Of a DNA stretch of 64,000 nucleotides, positions 26,614 through 37,139 are shown piece by piece. A model generated the notes under the pieces. That model searched no databases and was not told where the DNA came from. It saw only the letters and a list, made by a program, of their open reading frames with translations. The stretch is taken from assembly GCF_016919165.1 (NCBI RefSeq), contig NZ_JAFFPS010000057.1, positions 124,001 to 188,000 of the forward strand, written 5' to 3'. The stretch comes from Leptospira chreensis. GTDB taxonomy: Bacteria; Spirochaetota; Leptospiria; Leptospirales; Leptospiraceae. Each line of letters opens with the position of its first letter. The stretch's first letter is position 1. The translations under genes and the position numbers were made by a program.

Positions 26614-27222
26614 TCAGTAAATGCGATAGAGTCCGATTAGTTTCCCAATTATCGTAGCCTTTTTGGTACGAATGGGTTTTAGTTTTACGTTTCTTGGTTC
26701 CAAACGAATCATATCCGGTTCTTTATAAAACACTTTTAGAGTGGCTTCGTTTTCAATCATAGCGACGACGATCTCCCCATTCCTAGCTGTGTCTTTCTTT
26801 TGGATGATGGCAATGTCACCGTCACTAATCCCTGCTTCCACCATAGAATCTCCCTTCACTCGTAAAGCAAAGGTTCCGGGTTTGGTGGCCAAGTCTTCTG
26901 GGACAGCAATGTATTCTTCGATATTTTCTTCGGCGAGGATGGGAGAACCCGCAGCCACTTGACCCAGGAGGGGAATTCCCGAAGCACGAACAAGAAGTGC
27001 CTCTTCCCCATTTCCTTTCAAAAGTTCAATGGCGCGGCTTTGGTTTTTAGAAGTTTTAATATAACCTTTTTTCTCGATCGCCTTTAGGTGGTCGTAAGCA
27101 CCCTTAGCTGTGATTCCAAACTGATCTCCAATCTCACGAATGGTAGGTGGGAAACCCTTCTCCCGCACTGTGTCCGATATGTATTGCAAAACAAATTCTT
27201 GTTTTTCCGTGAGGTCTTTCAT
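26614..27222 (-). CDS. lexA: LexA SOS repressor
   Basis: 202 residues. The N-terminal winged-helix DNA-binding domain (about 1-70) includes GFPPTIREIGDQFGI. The C-terminal S24 self-cleavage domain shows the scissile Ala91-Gly92 (QVAAGSP), catalytic Ser126 (GDSMVEAG) and Lys163 (NEATLKVFY), with the same 37-residue spacing as E. coli LexA. It represses DNA-damage genes until RecA filaments trigger self-cleavage. It is first in a run with the lipoprotein, ctp, tsaD and pssA. I saw no clear SOS palindrome in the short upstream gap. Confidence 0.96.
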   Translation of the reverse strand: MKDLTEKQEFVLQYISDTVREKGFPPTIREIGDQFGITAKGAYDHLKAIEKKGYIKTSKNQSRAIELLKGNGEEALLVRASGIPLLGQVAAGSPILAEENIEEYIAVPEDLATKPGTFALRVKGDSMVEAGISDGDIAIIQKKDTARNGEIVVAMIENEATLKVFYKEPDMIRLEPRNVKLKPIRTKKATIIGKLIGLYRIY

Positions 27223-27229
27223 ACTAAAC

Positions 27230-27258
27230 AGATAACTAGGAAATGGGCGTTATGTCAA
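27230..27258 (-). promoter_or_regulatory. Possible sigma-70 promoter of lexA
   Basis: On the minus strand, a perfect -35 TTGACA (27258-27253) lies 17 bases before TTATCT (27235-27230), a poor -10, just ahead of the lexA ATG at 27222. The spacing is right but the -10 is weak and the leader would be very short. Confidence 0.3.
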
Positions 27259-27272
27259 CAAAAAACTAGGAG

Positions 27273-28454
27273 TTATAACTTTAAATACTCACTTTTCAAA
27301 ACAAAACTTCCTTCTTCCACAATGGCTTCGCCAGATTCCACACCATTTGTGACCTCTACCCAATGGTCATAGGTTTTACCCACTCCAATTTTTTTGGCAG
27401 AGAAGGATCCGTCACCGTTCCGAACAAAGATATAATTCTCCCCTTCGATTTTATGGATACAATCTGCAGGGATCACCTTCGCTTTGTTTACCGAAGATTC
27501 TACCATGGCACCGACTACAGTTGCCGTCACACTTTGTCCCGGGCGAAGTCTCCCTTTTGAGTTTCTAACTTCCAGACGGATCTCCGCAGTTTTTTTGACA
27601 GGGTCAATCACATCCCCTACGTGAGAAACAACAGCCTTTAAAGATTCATCTTTAGAACCAATAGGAATGACCTTGGCTTCGTTACCCATACGAATGGATG
27701 ATAAATCTTTTTCGTATACTTCCAAATTGATCCAAAGAACACTCAAATCCGCAACAGTGAATAAATTGTCACGAGCATTGACGGCTTGACCAATGATGGC
27801 TTCTCTTTCCGTCACAGTTCCGGAAATAGGAGTTCTGATGTATAAGTTTTTGGAATTGTATTTTCCAGCTTCTAAGTTAGCAATTTCCGAATCATTGAGA
27901 CCTAAATTTTCCAAAGCGTTCCTGGAGGTTTCCATTTCGGCTTTTACCGATTTATAATCCATAAGAGACATTTCGTATTCTTTGGCAGACGTTACTTTTC
28001 TTTCATAAAGATCTTTCGCTCTGTCCGCTTGTACTTTGAGGGCTTCCAGTCTTGCTCTTGCTTTTAAATAATTGGCTTCTGTGGTTCCGAGTTCCACAGA
28101 TTGGATGGAAGCAAGGGCCGTACTTTTTTTTACATGTTCCCCTTCCTTCACAAACACCTGTACAATTCGTCCGCTCACCCGTGAACCTACTTTGGCCACG
28201 CTGTTCATATCATAAGAAACGGTTCCTGGAAGTTGGAGTTCTTCTTCCAAAGCCTTTTCTTCTAAATAAACTACCGAAAAGGGATGGTTCTTTTGAATCT
28301 CCGCAGAGATTGCAAACTTGGATTTATCATCAGTCAGTGCCTCCGTTTTTTTACCGGCTCCAAAAAACTTGGAATACCCGAAATAGGCCAAACTGGCCAC
28401 AAGAACGAGTATACTTAATGATCTAATATTCTTAAAATTGAATTCTGTTTTCAT
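27273..28454 (-). CDS. czcB: RND efflux periplasmic adaptor (CzcB/CusB type)
   Basis: 393-residue membrane-fusion protein. An N-terminal anchor (about 11-28) is followed by a split biotinyl-lipoyl domain (VGSRVSGRIVQVFVKEGEHV and later IRTPISGTVTER). An alpha-helical hairpin (about 120-195) and beta-barrel and membrane-proximal domains complete it. It bridges the inner-membrane pump CzcA and the outer-membrane channel CzcC. It follows the channel gene by 6 bp and ends the operon. The heavy-metal assignment rests on the CzcA neighbour; there is no extra His-rich N-terminal domain. Confidence 0.88.
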   Translation of the reverse strand: MKTEFNFKNIRSLSILVLVASLAYFGYSKFFGAGKKTEALTDDKSKFAISAEIQKNHPFSVVYLEEKALEEELQLPGTVSYDMNSVAKVGSRVSGRIVQVFVKEGEHVKKSTALASIQSVELGTTEANYLKARARLEALKVQADRAKDLYERKVTSAKEYEMSLMDYKSVKAEMETSRNALENLGLNDSEIANLEAGKYNSKNLYIRTPISGTVTEREAIIGQAVNARDNLFTVADLSVLWINLEVYEKDLSSIRMGNEAKVIPIGSKDESLKAVVSHVGDVIDPVKKTAEIRLEVRNSKGRLRPGQSVTATVVGAMVESSVNKAKVIPADCIHKIEGENYIFVRNGDGSFSAKKIGVGKTYDHWVEVTNGVESGEAIVEEGSFVLKSEYLKL

Positions 28455-28460
28455 AAAAAT

Positions 28461-29786
28461 TTAAAACTCCGAGCTATCCATCTTTCCGATAGAAGCTTTG
28501 TATCCTTCCAAAGCATTGTAATAGAGGTAAATGATCTCGTAATAACTACGAAGGACACTGAGATAGTTTTTCTCCGCTTCCAGAAAGGTTACTAAATTGG
28601 ATGCACCTCGAATGTAAGCAAGCCTGGATTTCTCTTGGACTTCTTTGTTTTTTTCGAGTAGTCCCATCTTTTGGTAATCAAGTAGTTGTGATTCCCGCGC
28701 TTGTAATTCTTTAATGGCTGCGGAAATCTCTGACATGATTTCATTTCGTTTGGCATCGACATCGAATCCTAATTTTTTATAGGCTTCTTCTGACTTTAAA
28801 ATTTCCCCTTGTTTGCGATCAAACAAAGGAAGTGGAGTTGCCGCATACAAACCAGTTACATTCTCATTTCCTTTGTTTAAAAATTCAACACCAAGAGTTA
28901 AAGGAGGAATGATCTCTCGTTTTTTTAATTCGATATTCATTCTTTCCTTTTGTTGGCGAATTTTCAAAGCTACCAAGTCGGGTCTTTCTTCAATATCAAA
29001 ATCATTTAAATCGATTCCAAATTCACGAGTGGAGATAAACTCCAATCTTCCTTTGATGCTCAGTGGCGAATTGATATCAGAGATTCCAATGAGGATCCTT
29101 AAGTTTTTCACGACCTGGGCCCGAAGGATCCTAGCGTTCCGATACTCACGTTCAATTTGTACGCGTTCTAAAGCCAAACGGTCATATTCCAAAAAAGAAA
29201 TATCTCCTTTTTCGGCTCGGAGTTTGGTAAGGTCCAAAAGGTCTTGGTAGTTTTCCAAAAATTCTTTTTGGTAATTGATCTGCTCTGTTACATAAAGATA
29301 AGTCCAAAAGTTTTGTCTGAGACGCAAACGAAACATCCGATCAAAGTCGCGAAAACTAGCAATTGTCCCCAAAAACTCTTGTTTGGCGACCTTTTCTCTT
29401 TGCGGAATGACCCCACTCATATCAAATGGTTGGTTATAAATAAAGGAAGTTTCTGCCCTTCCCGTCGCTGCACTCGCGGAAGCTCCGATAAACTGCTGTT
29501 GCATATTCATGATCGGGTTATAATACAAACTGGCAGTGATGATATCCCCACGAGCCATACCAATATTTTGTTTTTCACGAAGGTAGAGAGGATTACTTGT
29601 CACAGCAAAATTTTCTAACTCATCCAAGTTCCATTTTTCTTTTGCATCTTGGGCACGAGAATCTTCACCAAGAAAAAACAATTCTTCTTTAGAATGTAGT
29701 TCATATACTGCTTTTTCTTTCGGAAAAACAGCATAGGAATGGATCCCTAAAAGGGAAAAAATCAAAAACTTCCAAATCAACTTCAT
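28461..29786 (-). CDS. czcC: TolC-family outer-membrane efflux channel (CzcC type)
   Basis: 441 residues with a signal peptide (about 1-20, ending near SYA) and two long repeated coiled-coil regions (about 60-240 and 270-435) typical of outer-membrane efflux proteins. It forms the exit duct for the CzcA-CzcB pump. Its ATG overlaps the pyrophosphatase stop by four bases. Confidence 0.85.
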   Translation of the reverse strand: MKLIWKFLIFSLLGIHSYAVFPKEKAVYELHSKEELFFLGEDSRAQDAKEKWNLDELENFAVTSNPLYLREKQNIGMARGDIITASLYYNPIMNMQQQFIGASASAATGRAETSFIYNQPFDMSGVIPQREKVAKQEFLGTIASFRDFDRMFRLRLRQNFWTYLYVTEQINYQKEFLENYQDLLDLTKLRAEKGDISFLEYDRLALERVQIEREYRNARILRAQVVKNLRILIGISDINSPLSIKGRLEFISTREFGIDLNDFDIEERPDLVALKIRQQKERMNIELKKREIIPPLTLGVEFLNKGNENVTGLYAATPLPLFDRKQGEILKSEEAYKKLGFDVDAKRNEIMSEISAAIKELQARESQLLDYQKMGLLEKNKEVQEKSRLAYIRGASNLVTFLEAEKNYLSVLRSYYEIIYLYYNALEGYKASIGKMDSSEF

Positions 29787-30406
29787 ACAGTTACAAATTT
29801 CTTTATATAGTCTTCGATACCATATTGGATGACTTTAATTGCTTCGGTTCTATCATATACTTCTGTAATCTCAACGGTTCCTGTGGAAGGAGAGTTAGGA
29901 TCCAACTTGTAAGTTAAAAAGTAATGGTGGAGTTTGTTGATGAGTGCTTTCGGAACCTCAGAAATATCTTTGATTTGGCCGAACACTTCGTCCCCTTTGA
30001 GAACAGCGACAATTTTGTCATCCGCCTCCCCCTTATCAATCATCCGAAGTCCACCAATAGGAATCACAGTTAGAATCATATTTCCATGAGTGATGGGATT
30101 TACACTCAAAACACAAATGTCGATGGGATCTCCATCACCAATGATGTCAGGCCTTCCCACAACTTCCGAACAATGTTTTCCAGATGCTTCCCCAGAAAAG
30201 GTTCTTGGGATGAACCCGTAAAGAGTCGGCGAACGGTTACTATACTTTTGAGGCCGGTCCACACGAATGAATCCCGATGCTTTATCGATCTCATATTTTA
30301 CCGTGTCTTGTGGTGTCAGTTCAATGAATACATCCAATTCATCGGGAGCTTTTGGTCCCAGTTCCAATCCATGCCAAGGGTGCGCTACGTAATAATTCGG
30401 TTTCAT
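29783..30406 (-). CDS. ppa: Inorganic pyrophosphatase (family I)
   Basis: 207 residues hydrolysing diphosphate to two phosphates in the cytoplasm, Mg-dependent. The family signature D-x-D-P-x-D appears as GDGDPIDIC, with YGFIPRTF ahead of it and a KGDEV segment after. The sequence is longer and more eukaryote-like at the N-terminus than E. coli Ppa. Its ATG directly abuts the czcA TAA, and its end overlaps czcC. It is thus locked into a metal-efflux operon, an unexpected place for a housekeeping enzyme. Confidence 0.92.
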   Translation of the reverse strand: MKPNYYVAHPWHGLELGPKAPDELDVFIELTPQDTVKYEIDKASGFIRVDRPQKYSNRSPTLYGFIPRTFSGEASGKHCSEVVGRPDIIGDGDPIDICVLSVNPITHGNMILTVIPIGGLRMIDKGEADDKIVAVLKGDEVFGQIKDISEVPKALINKLHHYFLTYKLDPNSPSTGTVEITEVYDRTEAIKVIQYGIEDYIKKFVTV

Positions 30407-33400
30407 TTAAGTCCTCTTTTTTTTAGATTTCTGATTTAGTTTGTTTGATTTGGAATCATCTTCGTTTGGAGAAGATTGTTCTTCCACTTCGGTATAATGA
30501 TGGGAATGTCCATGAGAATCATGAATTTCTAACGCTTTGTATTTTCTCATCTCTTCTACAAAGTATTCATTCATCTTACGTTCCCGTTCCATTTGTCTAA
30601 TTTCTTGTCTCTGTGCTAGTTTGACTAAAAACTCAAACGCAATGGGAAGAAGAAAACGAGATAAGATAGTCGCAACAAGAACCCCACCCATAACCACAGT
30701 TGCTAGAGGTCTCTGCACTTCCGCTCCAGCACTGGAAGCAATGGCCATCGGTAAAAATCCAATGATGGCCACAAGTTCTGTTGTTGCCACCGCTCTCAGT
30801 GTATACACCGCAGCTTCCACTACAGCTTTAGACGGATCACGGGTGACTTTCAATTGATCTTTTAAGGCCGATGCATAGACAACCCCGTTTAACACTGATA
30901 TTCCGGCAGCGGCGATAAATCCAACACCTGCAGGAATCGAGAAAGGAAGTCCTCGGAGCACAAGAGAAAGGATACCACCAGAAAGTGATAATGGCACTAA
31001 AATAAACACTCCCAATGCATAATAGACACTTCCAAAAGCAATAAAGAGCATCGCAAAAATAATGGCACCGGCAATGGGGATCACAATCGCCAATCTGTTT
31101 TTCGCACGAGTGAAGTTTTCAAACTGACCACCCCAATCCACATAATAACCTTGGGGGAGTCCCGATTCAATGGACTGGGTCGCCGCTTGTACATCATTCA
31201 CAAACCCAATCATATCTCGCCCGCGAACGTTCACTTCCACAAGAATCCTACGTTTGAGGCCTTCATGGTATAAAGCAGCCGGCCCCTCCGTCATCATAAT
31301 GTCTGTGACTTGTCCGAGAGGGACCGTTCCACCGAGCTCAGTCATTACGGGAACATTTTCAATGACTCCAATATCTGTTACATCGGCGTCCAGTCGAACA
31401 ATGAGATCAAATCGTTTGTATCCTTCATAAACCTTTCCCGCGTTAAAACCTACACGAAGAGTTTCTATGGTTGTTAATACTTCTTCTGCACGAACGCCGT
31501 AACGAGCCATATTCCCACGATTCATTTTGATCTCAAGTAGAGGAAGGCCGAGGAGTTTTTGCACTCGTAAATCGGCAGCTCCTTGGATCTTTTTGATTTT
31601 GGAGGCGTAATTGTCGGCAATGGACTTTAATGTTTTTAAATCATCACCATAAATTTTAATTACGATATCCGCTTTGGATCCAGATAACAAAGCATTGACG
31701 CGGTTTTCAATGGGTTGCGACAAACTAATATAAGACGAAGGAACATTCTGATTCACAGAGTGTTTCATAAGCTCCATGAGTTCCTCGCGGTCGTCAGTAG
31801 AAGTCCATTCTTTGCGGGGTTTGAGTTTGACCATCATCTCCCCTTCTTCGGAACCAATGGGTTCTGCGGCAGACTCTCCCCGGCCTTGTTTGGAAACAAC
31901 ACTCACTGTTTCTGGAAACTTTAAAATCACTCTTTCCATTTCCAAATTTAAATCGCGGGAGTGGTTGATAGCGGTGGAAGGCAAACGTTTGATATCGATT
32001 GCAATTTCCCCTTCATCAATTCTTGGTAAAAATTCAGATCCGAGTGTCGATGCTAACGCAAAAGATAACAAAACCACACCAATCCCTGCATAAGTGAACT
32101 GGCGTTTGAATTTCATCCCGTATGTCAAAACTTCTGCATACTTCAACTGAAACTTGTTCCAAAAAGTTGACTCATGTAAAATTGGTTTTGTATAAATATA
32201 AGACATGAGTGCTGGAAACGTTGTAATGGAATAGAGAAGTGCCGCACCTAATGCAAATGCTACGGTAATGGCCATCGGACGGAACATCCGACCTTCTACC
32301 CCTTCCAGAGTCATCAGAGGTAAATAAACGAGTAAAATAATTCCCACACTAAAAGCAGAAGCCCGCACCACTTTGATACAAGACTCCAAAATGACTTCTT
32401 CCATCCCATCTTCCATATCTTGGGCCGAAGTTTTCGAAAGAAGGAAACTTTTACGAAGTAAAAATCCATGTAATGTAGATTCTAACATCACAATGGAACC
32501 ATCCACAAGGAGACCAAAGTCGAGGGCACCGAGCGACATCAAGTTTCCCACGATCCCGAAGGCATTCATAAGGATGGTAGCCACCATCATAGAAACAGGA
32601 ATGGCAAGGGCGACTGCAAAGGCTCCCTTCACCGTTCCTAAAGTTAAAATCAAACAAACGAGTACAATGATGGCCGCTTCCACCAAATTGGTAAAGACTG
32701 TCGAAAGAGTGCGACCAATGAATTCCGAGCGGTCATAATAGACTTTAATTTTCATCCCCGGCGGAAGCCTTGCTTCAATTTCTTTCATCTTCTCTTTCAC
32801 TCGGCTCACCACTTGGAGCGAGTTACTGCCAAGTAACATCATGGCTGTCCCACTCACAACTTCGCGTTTGCCGTTCATCGTGCTCAGTCCAAAACGAAGG
32901 GCCGGTCCCGTTTCTACCTTGGCAATTTGACCAAGGGTAAGCGGAATTCCATCGCGTGATGTTCTGACAGATAATCTTGCGATATCATCAATGGATTTAA
33001 ATTGGCTTTCGCCTCGAATCACAAACTGCTCTTCCCCTTTTTGGATGTAACCACCACCTAGGTTGACGTTGGCTCCTTCGAGCGCTTCTGTGATATGAGA
33101 GAGTGTTAAATTGTGAGATAACAAACGTTTGGGGTCAATTTTGATTTGGAATTGTTTGGCATCCCCTCCCACAACGTTTACATCAATGATTCCCTTCACT
33201 GAACGAAGTTGTCTTGCGATCTCCCATTCCATTACGGTGCGGAGTTCTTCCGGAGTATGGCTTTCGGAAACTAAAGTAAATTCATAAATATCACCAAGAC
33301 CTGTAGCAATCGGTGAAAGTTCTGGCCTTCCATACGATTTGGGAATGAAGTTCTCGGCTTGTTTTAATCTTTCATTCACAAGTTGCCTTGCAAAATAAAT

Positions 33401-33706
33401 ATCGGTTCCATCCTCAAAGATAACAGTAACAGAACTCACACCCGTTCTTGAGATCGAACGAATTTCTGTCACCTTCGGCATCCCGTTAAACTCAAGTTCG
33501 ATGGGATAAGTAATAAATTGTTCCACTTCCAGTGGAGAAAGACCGGGAACAGACGTCACTGCGGATACCTGGACGTTGGTTACATCGGGAATCGCATCAA
33601 TAGAAAGATGAAGTGCATTATAAAAACCCACAATGGTGAGTGCTACTGTCAAAACGAGAACAGTGGCTCGTTTGTGAATGGAAAACTGAATGATTTTTTC
33701 TAACAT
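30407..33706 (-). CDS. czcA: Heavy-metal efflux RND permease (CzcA type)
   Basis: 1099-residue inner-membrane proton/metal antiporter with two sets of transmembrane helices and two large periplasmic loops. In TM4 the segment [15 protein letters not shown] gives Asp396, Asp402 and Glu409, with the 6- and 7-residue spacing of the essential D, D, E of C. metallidurans CzcA. This argues for divalent Co/Zn/Cd-type export rather than Cu/Ag. The cytoplasmic C-terminus is charged and His-rich ([10 protein letters not shown]), a plausible metal-binding tail. It leads the operon czcA-ppa-czcC-czcB. Confidence 0.93.
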   Translation of the reverse strand: MLEKIIQFSIHKRATVLVLTVALTIVGFYNALHLSIDAIPDVTNVQVSAVTSVPGLSPLEVEQFITYPIELEFNGMPKVTEIRSISRTGVSSVTVIFEDGTDIYFARQLVNERLKQAENFIPKSYGRPELSPIATGLGDIYEFTLVSESHTPEELRTVMEWEIARQLRSVKGIIDVNVVGGDAKQFQIKIDPKRLLSHNLTLSHITEALEGANVNLGGGYIQKGEEQFVIRGESQFKSIDDIARLSVRTSRDGIPLTLGQIAKVETGPALRFGLSTMNGKREVVSGTAMMLLGSNSLQVVSRVKEKMKEIEARLPPGMKIKVYYDRSEFIGRTLSTVFTNLVEAAIIVLVCLILTLGTVKGAFAVALAIPVSMMVATILMNAFGIVGNLMSLGALDFGLLVDGSIVMLESTLHGFLLRKSFLLSKTSAQDMEDGMEEVILESCIKVVRASAFSVGIILLVYLPLMTLEGVEGRMFRPMAITVAFALGAALLYSITTFPALMSYIYTKPILHESTFWNKFQLKYAEVLTYGMKFKRQFTYAGIGVVLLSFALASTLGSEFLPRIDEGEIAIDIKRLPSTAINHSRDLNLEMERVILKFPETVSVVSKQGRGESAAEPIGSEEGEMMVKLKPRKEWTSTDDREELMELMKHSVNQNVPSSYISLSQPIENRVNALLSGSKADIVIKIYGDDLKTLKSIADNYASKIKKIQGAADLRVQKLLGLPLLEIKMNRGNMARYGVRAEEVLTTIETLRVGFNAGKVYEGYKRFDLIVRLDADVTDIGVIENVPVMTELGGTVPLGQVTDIMMTEGPAALYHEGLKRRILVEVNVRGRDMIGFVNDVQAATQSIESGLPQGYYVDWGGQFENFTRAKNRLAIVIPIAGAIIFAMLFIAFGSVYYALGVFILVPLSLSGGILSLVLRGLPFSIPAGVGFIAAAGISVLNGVVYASALKDQLKVTRDPSKAVVEAAVYTLRAVATTELVAIIGFLPMAIASSAGAEVQRPLATVVMGGVLVATILSRFLLPIAFEFLVKLAQRQEIRQMERERKMNEYFVEEMRKYKALEIHDSHGHSHHYTEVEEQSSPNEDDSKSNKLNQKSKKKRT

Positions 33707-33781
33707 AATTCCTATTTCAAATTAAATACACTGCAAAGACCAAACTTGGACTCTGGTACTAGACTAATCTACATGCAACGA

Positions 33782-34108
33782 TTAAGCCAAATAAGGAGGC
33801 GGAAGGTAAAGAAAATGAAATAAGATGGGAATTTCAGTAAAAAATACAGGTTCTGTGGAGATTGTAGACCAACGATGGACAGATACCTTAAACAGATACT
33901 GTTCACTGCGATTTGGAACCAAATTTAAAACATGATACGAAACCTTAGTCGAGGAAAGCACACGAGTCGTTTCTTCCAACTCGTAGGATTGGTATTGAAA
34001 GTCCAAATCTTCGAGAGGAGAAACAAACCGGTCATCGACCAGATTCAGATTGATGAAAACCGCTAAAAGTAGGATGAAACCTGACTTCCAGAAGCGCCTA
34101 ATTTTCAC
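33782..34108 (-). CDS. Small exported or membrane protein upstream of czcA, unknown
   Basis: 108 residues with an N-terminal hydrophobic segment (about 8-24), a short mature region and a hydrophobic C-terminal end rich in Phe, Leu and Pro. It is on the same strand as czcA, 75 bp upstream, so it could be the first gene of the efflux operon. I recognise no family, and there is no Cys/His cluster for metals. Confidence 0.5.
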   Translation of the reverse strand: MKIRRFWKSGFILLLAVFINLNLVDDRFVSPLEDLDFQYQSYELEETTRVLSSTKVSYHVLNLVPNRSEQYLFKVSVHRWSTISTEPVFFTEIPILFHFLYLPPPYLA

Positions 34109-34220
34109 TATTTTTTCGACTCTTGAGACCCAGGTTCAAGAATTGAAGTGGAGACACAAGAGAAAACCCTTGAAATATGAACTTTTTTCCATTTCCTTTT
34201 CATTACAAATACTTGTGTAG

Positions 34221-34580
34221 TTGCCAAAACGCAAGGATCACACAAGACTATCCCTACCGATGAAAGACGAATCTATAGACACCATCATTAGCGACGACAT
34301 CACGTTTCGCGGAACCCTTTCCTTCAACCAAACATTAAAAATCAAAGGTCAATTCAAAGGAACCATCACTTCCCAAGGAAAACTCATCATCGATGAAACT
34401 GGTGATGTAGAAGCCGATGTAGAAGTAGGAAGCCTTGTGGTTCATGGTAACCTAAAAGGAAATGTGGACGCAAAAGAAAAAGTGGAACTTAAAAAAAATG
34501 GTAAGGTCGTTGGTGATATCAAAACACCGGGACTCGAAGTAGAATTCGGTTCCAAAATTATTGGCAATTGCATCATGTAA
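34221..34580 (+). CDS. bacA: Bactofilin (polymer-forming cytoskeletal protein)
   Basis: 119 residues from TTG at 34221, or 106 from ATG at 34260, which starts at MKDESIDT and may be the real start. Neither has a strong ribosome-binding site. The body is the bactofilin beta-helix repeat: GTLSFNQTLKIKGQFKGTI, then KLIIDETGDVEADVEVGSLVVHGNLKGNV. Bactofilins self-assemble into filaments that scaffold cell-wall or shape functions; spirochaete homologues affect helical shape. The end overlaps recJ by 13 bases. Confidence 0.85.
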   Translation: MPKRKDHTRLSLPMKDESIDTIISDDITFRGTLSFNQTLKIKGQFKGTITSQGKLIIDETGDVEADVEVGSLVVHGNLKGNVDAKEKVELKKNGKVVGDIKTPGLEVEFGSKIIGNCIM

Positions 34581-36517
34581 CAAAGGTTCACTTCGGGCCA
34601 CTGTTGTCCGAGGTACGAACCAAAGTTGATTCCAAAAGGCCCCTATTACGTTACTTAGTTGATAAACGTGAGGGCCTTCGTAATATCCATCCGAAGGAAC
34701 TTCTTACTTCTGATTTCTCTTGCCTTCATTCTCCCTACTCCTTACCCGATTTATCCGATGCTGTAGAACTTTTAGTCCAGTTTGCAAAAGATGGCAAAAA
34801 AATTCTTTTGTATGGAGACCGCGATTCGGATGGAGTGAGTTCCACTTGCCTCCTTGCCTTCTTTTTAAAATCTCACCCCGAATTTTCTAATATCAACTTA
34901 GAAGTGATGGTATCCTCGGAAAGTGATCCTTATGGACTTTGTAAGGAAGCATTGGTTAAAATTAAAAAAGTAAAACCAGACCTGCTTGTGACTTTAGATT
35001 TTGGTTCCAGCCAAGCCGACGAAATCGAAGAATTAACAAACACTGGGATTCGAATGATTGTCCTGGACCATCACGAAGTTCCCGTGCGAATTCCCACTAA
35101 CTGTGCTTTGGTGAACCCAAGAAGAACCGACTCGGTTTATCCAGAAAAAAAAATCTGCACTGCCGTATTATCGTTTAAATTAGTTTCTGCGATCCTATTT
35201 CGCATGAGTGATGAGTTTAACAAAGTCTATTCAAAAACCGAAGAGAATTCCTCAGGTCAAAGCGAAACACTCTACTTCCAAAACGGAGTGAGGGTTTCTA
35301 AGGAATCCATCGCAACCCAAAATCTAGAGGGAAAAAACATTCTGCCCTATCCGGAAGATTTTGTTACTTCCGTTCCCGTAGAAGAAGAAAGAAAACTTTT
35401 CTATTACCAATGTTCTCAGATTCCTGATTTTTTCTCCGGACTCGAAGAAGAAACAGATCTTGCAGGGATTGGAACCATTACCGATATGATGCCTCTTACC
35501 GGTGAGAACCGGCATTTTGTGAAATTGGCTCTGCAATCTCTCACCAAACTCTATACAGGTGACAAAAAAAGAAAAGGACTCTCGGAACTCCTAAAAGAAC
35601 TCAAACTGAATCCGCATGGAATCACAACCAAGGATTTGGGTTGGTCGATTGGCCCTGTCCTCAATTCGGCAGGACGAATGGGGAAAACGGAAGAAGCGGT
35701 ATCTCTACTTTTATCTGAGACAGTCCAGGATGCCAAATCTAAAGCCAAACAATTATTATCCATCAATGAGGAAAGAAAGGAACGAACCAAACGGAATATG
35801 GATCGGGTGGAACGTTACTTTGCCCGCAAACCCGAACGAACCACAAACCAAATTGTGTTTTGTTATGAACCTGATATGGAACCAGGTGTGAGTGGGATTG
35901 TAGCCACAAGAATGGTGGATACTTATAAAAAACCGGCAATATTTTTAGCACCTGACAATGGTGATGCGAGAGGAAGCATTCGTTCCTACGGACGGGAAAA
36001 CGTTCTCGAACTTTTGGAATCTCTCGCAAGCCATTTTTTACATTTCGGAGGTCATCCCGAAGCTGGCGGATTTTCCATCCAACTGGATAAAATTCCCGCC
36101 TTTGAAGCGGCCTTGTATCCAACCGCCGATGAGTGGTTGTCCAAGGATAAAGAGAGATCCACCATCCATTCCATAGAAACTGATTTTACCGTTCTCACGG
36201 AAGAGATGGGAGAACGACTTCTAAAAGAATGGAAAGACCTAGAACCCTTTGGCCAAGGAAACCCCGATATCAAACTTGCGATTCGTAATGCAAAAGCCAT
36301 CCACCTAACACCACTCAGTGCGGGAAAACATGTCCGGTTTCATTTGATTGGAAGTGGATCTTTAAAGTACATGATTTGGAATAAGGGAGACGAGTTCCAA
36401 AAATTTATGTCGGAACATGGAAGTTTTGATTTAGTGGGGAGTTTGGAAGAAAACTTCTACCAAGGAAGAACCACCCTACAATTCATTGTAGAATGGTTTG
36501 GAATTGCATCGGATTAA
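34568..36517 (+). CDS. recJ: Single-stranded-DNA exonuclease RecJ
   Basis: 649 residues. The DHH phosphoesterase core has motif I as GDRDSDG (Asp84, 86 and 88 kept, Arg replacing the usual Tyr) and the DHH triad at residues 167-169. The DHHA1 domain includes [10 protein letters not shown], and a C-terminal OB-type region ends near FIVEWFG. A poorly conserved insertion of about 70 residues (roughly 215-285) precedes the [10 protein letters not shown] motif. RecJ degrades 5' single-stranded ends in recombination and mismatch repair. The TTG start lies inside the bactofilin end. It converges with mtnD (four-base overlap). Confidence 0.9.
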   Translation: MHHVTKVHFGPLLSEVRTKVDSKRPLLRYLVDKREGLRNIHPKELLTSDFSCLHSPYSLPDLSDAVELLVQFAKDGKKILLYGDRDSDGVSSTCLLAFFLKSHPEFSNINLEVMVSSESDPYGLCKEALVKIKKVKPDLLVTLDFGSSQADEIEELTNTGIRMIVLDHHEVPVRIPTNCALVNPRRTDSVYPEKKICTAVLSFKLVSAILFRMSDEFNKVYSKTEENSSGQSETLYFQNGVRVSKESIATQNLEGKNILPYPEDFVTSVPVEEERKLFYYQCSQIPDFFSGLEEETDLAGIGTITDMMPLTGENRHFVKLALQSLTKLYTGDKKRKGLSELLKELKLNPHGITTKDLGWSIGPVLNSAGRMGKTEEAVSLLLSETVQDAKSKAKQLLSINEERKERTKRNMDRVERYFARKPERTTNQIVFCYEPDMEPGVSGIVATRMVDTYKKPAIFLAPDNGDARGSIRSYGRENVLELLESLASHFLHFGGHPEAGGFSIQLDKIPAFEAALYPTADEWLSKDKERSTIHSIETDFTVLTEEMGERLLKEWKDLEPFGQGNPDIKLAIRNAKAIHLTPLSAGKHVRFHLIGSGSLKYMIWNKGDEFQKFMSEHGSFDLVGSLEENFYQGRTTLQFIVEWFGIASD

Positions 36518-37047
36518 GCGTTAATCAATACTTTAGATTCATCCACATACACAGGAGTCCATCCGGAGTTGTCTTTAAAATAACGAACGGCTTTAATTCT
36601 TAAGTTTTTATCTAATGTAAACCAGTGGTTGGTATTAGCCGGAATGGAAAGGAAATCTCCCTTACTGACATGCACTTCAAATCTTTCCCCATCAATGATA
36701 AATCCGAAAACACCACTTCCATCGATGATATAACGCACTTCTTCATCTGTATGGATATGAAGTTTGTCAAATTTGGCTAACATGTCTTGGATGCCAGGCA
36801 CTTCGTCATGTAAAACAACGAGGTCATTGGCCTTGTAGCCATGTTCCTTTTTTAGTTGGTCAAAACGGTATTCTAATCCAGATAGCACTTCGCTTTTTTC
36901 GGCATCATTCAATCCCTTTTGGCCAAGGATCAAATCCAATGCTTCCGGTGTTTTATAGGATTCATAAACAAGTCCCTTGGAAACAAGGAAGGTCTTGATT
37001 AAGTCTAGGTCGGTTAAGGTTTCTGTTTTTTTTACAATGGTTGCCAT
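36514..37047 (-). CDS. mtnD: Acireductone dioxygenase MtnD
   Basis: 177-residue cupin of the methionine salvage pathway. It oxidises acireductone to the keto-acid precursor of methionine plus formate (Fe form) or to an off-pathway product (Ni form). Metal ligands are visible as His97, His99, Glu103 (HIHTDEE) and His141 (ANTNHWF). Length and motifs fit the family. It lies downstream of nuoN, with its own 92-bp upstream gap containing a 14-bp palindrome, so it probably has its own promoter. Confidence 0.92.
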   Translation of the reverse strand: MATIVKKTETLTDLDLIKTFLVSKGLVYESYKTPEALDLILGQKGLNDAEKSEVLSGLEYRFDQLKKEHGYKANDLVVLHDEVPGIQDMLAKFDKLHIHTDEEVRYIIDGSGVFGFIIDGERFEVHVSKGDFLSIPANTNHWFTLDKNLRIKAVRYFKDNSGWTPVYVDESKVLINA

Positions 37048-37124
37048 GGTGCGTACCTACTTATCGACTAGCCTCTGCACCCTGCCAAATCCATCAACCC
37101 GTTTTTCGCTATCCTGGAACTATT

Positions 37125-37138
37125 TCTGCTATAGCAGA
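37125..37138. promoter_or_regulatory. 14-bp perfect palindrome between nuoN and mtnD
   Basis: TCTGCTATAGCAGA is its own reverse complement. It lies two bases past the nuoN stop and about 78 bp upstream of the mtnD start. It could be an operator for mtnD or a weak 3' hairpin for nuoN. No T-run follows, so it is not a classic terminator. Confidence 0.35.
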
Positions 37139-37139
37139 T

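Noticed and set aside
32373..32738. 121-residue frame on the plus strand inside czcA
   Set aside because: Antisense shadow of a clear RND permease frame, low-complexity composition, no start signal.
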